The notes under the pieces were generated by a model, which was not told the DNA's origin, did not search any database, and saw only the letters and a list, made by a program, of their open reading frames with translations. A stretch of 36,271 nt of DNA from Chara braunii (taxonomy: Eukaryota; Streptophyta; Charophyceae; Charales; Characeae): NCBI GenBank assembly GCA_003427395.1, contig BFEA01000956.1:233137-269407 (forward strand), in the 5' to 3' direction. The position numbers and the translations under genes are program-made. Positions 30,250-36,271 of this stretch are shown one piece after another (within the stretch, counting starts at the first letter, position 1; every line of letters begins with the position of its first letter).

Positions 30250-30599
30250 TATGGCAAGAGAAACACATGCAGGAGTAACCTCAACAGACACAGACACAAC
30301 AGCATAATTGTAACGACGAGATAGATAGATAGATTGGACATAAACAAAAAGTGACTCTCCACAGCCCAGGATAACAGTATTATAAGTGATAGCTCAGTAA
30401 ATACTCCATTACCAAAGATCTGATAAAGCGCTGGGACATTCACTCCCCAGCCCCTCATGCACACTAACAAATCATGCTTACACTACCTTTGTTTCTCACA
30501 TTGTATTAGACTGTTATACTGCGTCAAACGTGGGGACGCAGCCATTCGGGTAGCATGCTTTATGTTCTAGACAGTAAGCTTGGCAAAGGTCTTATGAAG
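30250..30599. other. Unassigned sequence
   Basis: No coding or repeat feature recognised beyond a short GATA tract near 30321-30332. Confidence 0.4.
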
Positions 30600-30639
30600 T
30601 GTGGGATGGGCAGCCTTCTGGATGGTAGTGTCCAAAGCC

Positions 30640-30842
30640 AACACTCTCCCACACACCACACGCAGCCCTCTCACACGCGCACTCACACCGGTGTTGGCTG
30701 AAGACCTTACTGATACCGACTGGGAGGATCCAGCTCACTATCTCAGCTGGATGACACCAAGAGTGCCACAGGCAGCCGTGGGGATTGAACCCACAACCTC
30801 CTGAATGCCACTTGCGTGCCCCACCAATTGAGCTAGGATGCT
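30640..30842 (-). mobile_element. tRNA-derived SINE with A and B boxes
   Basis: On the - strand 30842-30771 resembles a 72-nt tRNA. A box TAGCTCAATTGG (30835-30824) and B box GGTTCAATCCC (30791-30781) match the pol III consensus. The T arm GTGGG/CCCAC pairs perfectly, the acceptor strands AGCATCC and GGCTGCC pair at five of seven positions, and the D stem GCTC/GGGC pairs with one wobble. The anticodon stem does not pair. A non-tRNA body follows in sense, with an 8-bp hairpin ATCCAGCT/AGCTGGAT (30728-30752). The 3' end is not defined and no poly(A) or target duplication is visible. Confidence 0.65.
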
Positions 30843-31590
30843 GGATGGAGCCCAGATTCTTCTATCACAGGGAAAAAAAAAAAAAAAAAAAAAGAGAACT
30901 CAAAAAGAATAGCAAGCTACAGAGGGCTGTACCACCCCACACGCCGCCAGGAAAAAGGGCATTTCAAGCTTTGAACTACTACCAGTGTATCTACCTGTGT
31001 TCTACCAGACGATTCATGCTCATGTTGCACATTTGGTCAGTAGTGGAGCAAGGCCCTCTATCTCCATAGCTCTCGGGGCAAAGGTAAGTGCGTTTTTTCT
31101 TCTTTTTTTTTTTTCCCGAAAGTCGATACTAGGTTTTGTTCTTCTTTTCTTTTCTTAGTAAGCCCTGCCAACGAGGCGGGGCAGTCCGTTTTAGATTTGG
31201 TTGCTTGGGCATAGTAAACAGCAGAATGCTTCTATACTGTATTTCTGGGAAGATGCCATAGAAGAGAAAAAAAACAAAAGCGAAAAGGCCTAGACACAAA
31301 TTGCCCGCCCAGACCCATATCGCCTGCCCCCAGTTTGCAACGGGAAAAAACTCTATCCCTCAAAAGGGAAACAATGGACGGCGCCCTATACTAAATTGCA
31401 ACGACCTTGACAAGATAACCTGCCCTACGGCCGGTCTTAGGGATGACTGCAACCGGACCCTATTTTCTTCTGTCGGACACCCCAAACGAACCCGTCCTAG
31501 CGAGGTTGTACTGCACGACCTTAGCGAAAATAGAAAGAAATGAAACGACGGAAATGAAACCCACACAAGCGCAGCCTCCTGGCTGCAAAC
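30843..31590. other. Unassigned sequence
   Basis: Contains an A-run at 30872-30892 and T-rich tracts near 31093-31114 and 31139-31156. The part just before 31592 may be the body of the retroelement whose tail follows, but I cannot assign it. No gene recognised. Confidence 0.4.
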
Positions 31591-31591
31591 T

Positions 31592-31733
31592 GGGACGCTG
31601 GACCCGACTTCCAGCAGGTGCTGCTCCCCACCAATAGATGGAGCCTCCCCGGCGATGCTAGTGGTGTCTGCTCCTATCAGCACCCCTAGCAGATGTTCGG
31701 GTTGTTTTTGGAAGAAAAAAAAAAAAAAAAAAA
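31592..31733 (+). repeat. Shared LINE/SINE 3' tail, long form with all hairpins
   Basis: GGGACGCTGGACCC, loop and TTCCAGC (hairpin 1), then GCTCCCCACCAATAGATGG and AGC (hairpin 2), then hairpin 3: TGCTAGTGGTG (31656-31666) with CACCCCTAGCA (31681-31691), one mismatch, loop TCTGCTCCTATCAG. It ends in A19 (31715-31733). Confidence 0.85.
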
Positions 31734-31744
31734 GGAAAGTTGGC

Positions 31745-31932
31745 AGGTTGTGGGTATATTGCAAAGTTGGATGGTACCCGGTAGGGGTATATCACAAAGG
31801 TTGGAGGTCCAAACGACGCAAGGGGTATTTCACAAAATTCTCTTTTTGTCAGAGGGGCATTCTGCTCTACACACATCTTTCAGGGGCATTTTGGGACATA
31901 TCTCAACTTATAGGGTTATTTTGCAATTTTTT
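31745..31932 (-). repeat. ATGCCCCT-box repeat, second copy
   Basis: Six units of about 30-37 bases each contain a variant of AGGGG(C/T)AT(T)TT: near 31751, 31785, 31822, 31853, 31882 and 31911. The last three match 16797-16890 in reverse orientation. Confidence 0.75.
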
Positions 31933-31986
31933 CCGAACAAAAAAAGAGAAAAAAGATAAAAAAGATAAAAAAAAGATAAGACAAGG

Positions 31987-33059
31987 GGCCTCGCTGCACT
32001 ATGCTAGACACATGAAAATTTTCAAGAGTTCGTCTAGAGCTGTCAGACTCCTGGATTGGCATCAAGTGCTGTCGTCGCTGCACTTAGGGCTGGACCCCAC
32101 TGGAAAAACCTTGGAAAAGTGCGTTATTTTGGAAATCGTGGAAAGAGCACTTGGAAGATTCTGCGGATGAAACTACGGGACCCCACCAAAGAGGCTGGAA
32201 AAGGTGTGGAAAAGCGATTTCTTCCAGACTTTTCCAAGCTCGTGCCGTCATTGTGGACCAGCGAAGTCCGTTGGGGTGGTATGGGCGCCCACGATGTCCG
32301 ACTCGGGAGGTGTGGGTGGCGGCGTGTGGCCGCTGGAACGTAAGGTGCCACCTACCGGACACTCCATGGACCCGGGTCGTGCAAGGAAGGTTTCCAGACT
32401 TTTCCAGCCCGCCCCCCCTACCCAGTCCGTTTGCCACAAAATAGTGCCGTTAACTACGAAAAATGACACATTTCGGACTGAAACCACATGTGGAAATGTC
32501 AAAGTGCTATCTTCCAGGAACACTTTTCCAGACTGTGGGGTCCCGGGAAGCGGAAAACGCAACAAAAAAAACACTTTCCAGGAACCCGATCTCTTCTAGT
32601 AGGGCCCGGGAAAAGCACTCGCGTCGCCCGTTTTCCAAGATTTTGGCCTGTGGGGTCCAGCCCTTACTCCGGACTCTCGACTCTCGTGAGCATTCTCGGC
32701 TGTAGGACAGACACTACACGACAGGGCAGCGACGATTTGTCCACCGAGACCGGAGGCCAACTCTCAAATTTGCAAACCGCATGAAGGGAGGGACCCGTCG
32801 GCCTCTTTTGAAAAAACAGCTCCTGCAGGCGGGGACTGTGGAAACTTCAAGAGCTCGTCCGAAGGGCCATTTCTGACACCTCTTGAAGCGCCGGACCAAG
32901 AGCAGTTTTCCACAGTTACTGCAGTGATGACTCACTCTCTACCTTTTCGAGAGTGAATCTGACAGCTCCTGCATAGAAATACAGGATGCGGCATCAAGAG
33001 TTAGTGCAGCGGTGATGAACTCTTGATTTTTCAAGATTCAAGAGTAATGCAGCGAGGCC
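31987..33059. mobile_element. 1.07-kb foldback element with 5-bp target repeat
   Basis: CAAGG flanks the element (31982-31986, 33060-33064). The ends GGCCTCGCTGCA and TGCAGCGAGGCC are inverted repeats, with homology continuing about 100 bases inward (TCAAGAGTTC, GAGCTGTCAGA(C/T)TC). Further copies of TTCAAGAG(C/T)TCGTC lie inside. A Tourist-like MITE is nested at 32087-32663. No transposase. The superfamily is not clear from a 5-bp repeat. Confidence 0.7.
32087..32663. mobile_element. 577-bp Tourist-like MITE, copy 3
   Basis: TTA at 32084-32086 and 32664-32666. The termini GGGCTGGACCCCAC and GTGGGGTCCAGCCC are perfect 14-bp inverted repeats. The interior repeats GGACCCCAC and TGGAAAA/TTTTCCA, as in 15597-16691, to which it is related. 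Best-preserved copy. Confidence 0.85.
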
Positions 33060-33090
33060 CAAGGAAAAGAAAGAAAGAAAGAAAAAGTCG

Positions 33091-33150
33091 ATGGGGCCCA
33101 GAGCCTACTTGGAAGCAGGTTGAAGCTCCCTACCGATAGATGGACCACCA
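33091..33150 (+). repeat. Degraded shared tail
   Basis: ATGGGGCCCAGAGCC, GGAAGCAGGTTGAAGCTCCC, TACCGATAGATGGACC is colinear with the tail consensus but hairpin 1 is no longer complementary. Confidence 0.5.
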
Positions 33151-33782
33151 AACATTGGGCCTCCCTCCACCACACAAGATTCCAAATGCATCTAGACTAC
33201 GCCGTTATCCAGATGCATAGGACGGACAACACATTAGGAATGTATAGAAAGACCTACAGATCAAGGCACATTTGGAATGCTTTGCAGTGGAAAAAGGGTC
33301 ATCAACAGGACGGACCTGAGACCTTCCGCATATTCCGTGGTGGCCGACTGTCTGAAGCAACCACATTAACTTTTTTTCAAAGTGAAAGAATCACAGAAAG
33401 GGGGAAAAAGGGAGCATGTCACAAAAAAATAGGAAAAAAAAAAAAAAAAAAACAGGGAGCATGAAGGATGGAGGGCATCATCATTGCTATCGTCGTCATC
33501 CGACATGTTAGGCAATGACAACGTTAGTTGTCGTGTGGTGGGCCCCACTGATGATCGGGAAAGAAGCCAAAAACTTAGGGTTTGTCTTTGTGGTGGGGGA
33601 GACTTTGGGCCTGGCCACAGCACTCTCCAAATGTGGAAAAGACAAAACTGTGGCGGGTGCATGCGGCCATGTTCGAACGGGAAGTTCATTTTCATTTTGC
33701 ACATTTCCAGAGTGCTGCGGGGATGCCCTTTCTGTCAACTCAGGAAATCAGGTGGAGTGTCACAGTGTCACTTGCTACCCTG
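33151..33782. other. Unassigned sequence
   Basis: An A-run lies at 33432-33451. No convincing domain in any frame; the longest ORF (33515-34096) crosses an inverted repeat and tandem units. Confidence 0.4.
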
Positions 33783-33895
33783 TTCACCCAAATAGAACGC
33801 CCTGTCATTGTATCTGTATTCGGTGCAACTTTCAGTCCACATACAACTTTCAGTCCACATACGGCAATAATTACAGGGCGTTCTATTCGGGTGAA
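33783..33895. repeat. 27-bp inverted repeat around a duplicated 18-mer
   Basis: 33783-33809 (TTCACCCAAATAGAACGCCC on) and 33869-33895 reverse complemented agree at 25 of 27 positions. The loop holds two copies of ACTTTCAGTCCACATAC. Related diverged units (CAACCTTTCAGGCCAGACAC, CAACATTCAGGCCAGATGC) follow to about 34070. Confidence 0.75.
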
Positions 33896-34070
33896 GACAG
33901 TAGGTGTCAGTCATGTGGCATCTTTTACCCAATTAGAAGCGCGGCCATGATCGCCACATTTAGATTTAGGGCAACCTTTCAGGCCAGACACAGGGGTAAT
34001 GACCATGCCATCAGGGAATCGGATGCATTTAGAGCAACATTCAGGCCAGATGCAGAGACAAATAATGCCT

Positions 34071-34632
34071 TCAGTGGTATGATGAGGCAGGTGTAGAAGT
34101 GTCCCACATAGTATCAGGCCGCTCTTATAATTGGTTCCAGAAGCATGGCTGTTGCCAAGCAATATCTGAAAGCACACACACACTGCCGGGTAGGACTTTC
34201 CTAAATGTATCTGACTGCAATTACAGGCTAGTCCTGGATGTACCTGACCGGAATTATATCCTCTAGGCTGATATTTGTTAAGAAATTCTCCATGATCTGA
34301 GTATGCCCTCCAGATAACCTTCGCCCATTTATAGGACTAGACGGCTGTGCATATTTTCGGGAAACCAAATCTCGATGAGCCAGGGAGAACAGAGCTTCTT
34401 TGGGTAACTTACAATACAAGCGGAATGCTCGAAGAAACAACAGGACTGACGGGCAAGGGAGTTAATACTAAAGGAAGCATAGATAAGGTTCAGCCTGGAA
34501 GTGTGGGATAACCGTACACACTGTCAGAAGGTGAGCAGGACTCGGAGGCAGAAGGAAGAAGGGGCAGATGACACGGTAACAGTAATACACAGATGGCATT
34601 CGGCGCCCTGATGAAGAGTGAAGAGGACTAGC
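34071..34632. other. Unassigned sequence
   Basis: No gene seen. Short related segments (AAATGTATCTGACTGCAATTA and GATGTACCTGACCGGAATTA near 34203 and 34237) suggest old tandem repeats. Confidence 0.4.
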
Positions 34633-34834
34633 TTTTTTTTTTTTTTTTGGTGCTCCTATTGGTGGGGAGCGTCACCTGCTGGAAACCGGGTCCAGAGTCC
34701 CATAAATAATTACATATTTTTTGAAACCTTGAGCATAACCATGAGAACAGATGATGTTGTTGATCTTTGTGCCTCTTCACCCTAACCAGGGCGCCAGAAA
34801 TACATGACTTCCTAGCACTTGACCATACCCCATT
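34633..34834 (-). mobile_element. Retroelement fragment with short-form tail
   Basis: T-run 34633-34648, then the tail (to 34702: TCCAGAGTCCCA, one stem base changed) and body sequence containing GCCTCTTCACCCTAACCAGG, GCGCCAGA (34771-34798) and CCCATTG, colinear with 7863-7925 of the 589-bp element. Same family, different poly(A) attachment point. Confidence 0.7.
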
Positions 34835-34835
34835 G

Positions 34836-34930
34836 TTTTTTTTTTTTTTTTTTTTTTTTAAACGGGCCCAGTGCCCAAGGCTGATATTACCAATAATAAG
34901 ATGAGGCCGGGGTCCTCACAGTCTGCCTGG
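34836..34930 (-). mobile_element. SINE-like tail module, second family, truncated
   Basis: T-run 34836-34859, then on the - strand a match to the 3' part of 6146-6309: CTGTGAGGACCCCGGCCT, TTATTGGTAATA, CAGCCTTGGGCACTGGGCCC. The 5' hairpin is missing. Confidence 0.75.
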
Positions 34931-34999
34931 AATGAACATACGGAAACCGCTAATGATGACCATAAGCATATACAGAACATCCAAAACCAAAGGATACCA

Positions 35000-35645
35000 G
35001 GAGGGAGATCCCACTAACGATGTATGTGGAGTAGTGTGACGCCTGCGGGACGTGCGGGCGACATCCGTGTGGCATCCTTTACTCCGCGATAAATGTTGAA
35101 AAAAACAAAATGTCGCAATCCTGACAACGCAATGTTGTCCACCCGCCGCGAACTGCAGTCAGCTGTCAGGTTGTGAATCTTCTGATGATTCCGCTGGTAT
35201 GTTGTGCATGTGGGCGGTTCATGGACCATGTACATGAGGCCAACGAATATTTGTTAACGTTCCCCAACGAGAGGCTTGGAATGACAGACAAGTTGTGGAA
35301 GACTCTGACATCAACTGACATCCCTTCATGATGAGAAAAGGGAAACATCTTCATTTTCGGCCTCTTTTGAACACATGGGCAACGACGCAAACGCAAGTGG
35401 AAGGTGTGTGAAAATCCAACCAAAAAAAGTTGGTATGATTTTCACGCACGTTCATGACCCCCAGAGGAGCACCACAACAAAAGCAAAAGAAATGCCACCC
35501 AATGGGAGCCCCCCAAAAGTCATATGTTTCCCCACGCCGAAAACCAAGAATAACAACACCACTGATCACCGTTCTCATCAACGGCGCCGAAGGGTCATAC
35601 GCCCTATCCGCTACTCCACATACATCGGTAGTGGGATCTCCCTCC
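35000..35645. repeat. 35-bp inverted repeat bounding 576 bp
   Basis: 35000-35034 (GGAGGGAGATCCCACTA..) and the reverse complement of 35611-35645 agree at 34 of 35 positions. The enclosed sequence has no recognised gene. It could be a non-autonomous DNA transposon; target duplications were not found. Confidence 0.8.
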
Positions 35646-35802
35646 AGGTCTAAACACTCATTCATACCCATACGACGATCTGGGAACCAAACATAGATTT
35701 GATGGAGGAAAAGGATGGACTAGCTAGCATCTGCAAAGGTTCCGAAGCTGAAGCATGACTATTTCAACTGCATATCTTTCACACAAACAATCTCAATGTT
35801 CA

Positions 35803-35842
35803 GGGACACTGGACCCGCTTCCAAGCAGGTGATGCTCCCCAC
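35803..35842 (+). repeat. Degraded shared tail fragment
   Basis: GGGACACTGGACCCGC, TTCCAAGCAGGTGATGC, TCCCCACC, then breaks off without poly(A). Confidence 0.6.
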
Positions 35843-35855
35843 CTATGTGACACCC

Positions 35856-36233
35856 GCGGCCTAGGCCGCAATCAGTTCAGCCGCCGTGGCCGAAAAAGTC
35901 GGCCACGGCCGCCGCCAATGAGGCCCAGCCCGCGGCCTGTTTTTTTAATAATTCTTTTTTACCCCTAAAAATACGTTAAAAACTAGGCTACCAGAGTGGC
36001 CCGGGGTCACTTGCCCGGCCGGGCGAAAAAAAAATAAAAATAATGAAAATAAAAATATTATTTTTTAATTTTAAATTTTATTCTGAATTTGGTGAAGAAT
36101 TTCGATGTGACCCTGAGGCTTAGGGTTTGGTGTTGTGGTGATTGCGGTGAAGTGTGACTCTCCGATTCACCTACACTGTAGCGGACCTCGGGTTGGCCTG
36201 TGAGACCAGCCCCTTGGCCTGTTCTCACAGGCC
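35856..36233. repeat. Cluster of GC-rich palindromes in an otherwise empty region
   Basis: GCGGCCTAGGCCGC (35856-35869) is a perfect 14-bp palindrome. CCGTGGCCG (35884-35892) pairs with CGGCCACGG (35900-35908). GCCCGGCCGGGC (36013-36024) is a perfect 12-bp palindrome. GGCCTGTGAGA (36195-36205) pairs with TCTCACAGGCC (36223-36233). An AT-rich segment lies at 36025-36090. No gene. Confidence 0.7.
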
Positions 36234-36271
36234 TGTGTTGTATTCGGGGTAGGCCAGTCCAGGCCGGTACC

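Noticed and set aside
30771-30842. Functional tRNA gene
   Set aside because: The anticodon stem does not pair, two acceptor pairs are lost, and a SINE-like body follows.
1-36271. CRISPR array or prokaryotic operon
   Set aside because: No regularly spaced identical repeats with unique spacers. Coding remnants are eukaryotic retroelements; repeats are microsatellites, tails and tandem duplications.

Overview
This window looks like nuclear intergenic DNA of a plant-lineage (streptophyte) eukaryote, built almost entirely of nested, decayed transposable elements. I see no convincing host protein gene, rRNA gene or functional tRNA gene. Supporting signs are plant-type LINE ORF1/ORF2 remnants (DUF4283/zinc-knuckle type, APE endonuclease, reverse transcriptase, zf-RVT), a Ty3/gypsy polyprotein remnant, short GGGTTTA telomere-like motifs and very many poly(A)/poly(T) tracts. 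From memory only, the coding remnants resemble retroelement proteins of the charophyte alga Chara; this is inference.

Layout. Positions 441 to about 8347 hold one dead Ty3/gypsy element on the + strand: RNase H, integrase zinc finger, core and C-terminus, polypurine tract, 3' LTR. It is broken by at least five insertions: a complex element (about 758-2316), a 123-bp Tourist-like MITE with TTA target duplication (3022-3144), a 2.8-kb retroelement with its own target duplication (3535-6309), a 32-bp micro-insertion (6881-6912) and a 589-bp poly(A) retroelement (7628-8216). Positions 8400-10630 carry retroelement tails, a 184-bp MITE with 9-bp target duplication (8848-9031) and a 390-bp SINE-like element (9454-9843). 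A LINE on the - strand occupies about 14090 down to 10711. Positions 14150-17100 hold more tails, a small unexplained retrocopy-like ORF and two head-to-tail Tourist-like MITEs. A very long LINE on the + strand runs from about 17340 to 29590: repeated 5' monomers interrupted by a truncated LINE, a degenerate ORF1, an extra ORF, and an ORF2 split by a palindrome-rich insertion inside reverse transcriptase motif C. From 29590 to the end are a mate-pair adapter artefact, a tRNA-derived SINE, more tails, a 1.07-kb foldback element holding another Tourist-like MITE, and several unassigned inverted repeats.

The unifying biology is a shared 3' tail. At least a dozen sites on both strands, attached to different bodies (two LINEs, several truncated or SINE-like elements), carry a short hairpin beginning GGGACGCTGG. 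Its stem changes on both sides while pairing is kept (GGA/TCC, GGG/CCC, GAG/CTC). Many copies carry a further hairpin with a conserved loop (GATGCTCCTATCA) and largely rewritten but still complementary stems. I infer that this is the RNA recognition module by which one LINE reverse transcriptase mobilises many partners. It is accompanied by extremely short poly(A) insertions flanked by target duplications. Positions 30010-30047 are a Tn5/Nextera junction adapter flanked by a false 130-bp duplication, so that part of the assembly is artefactual.
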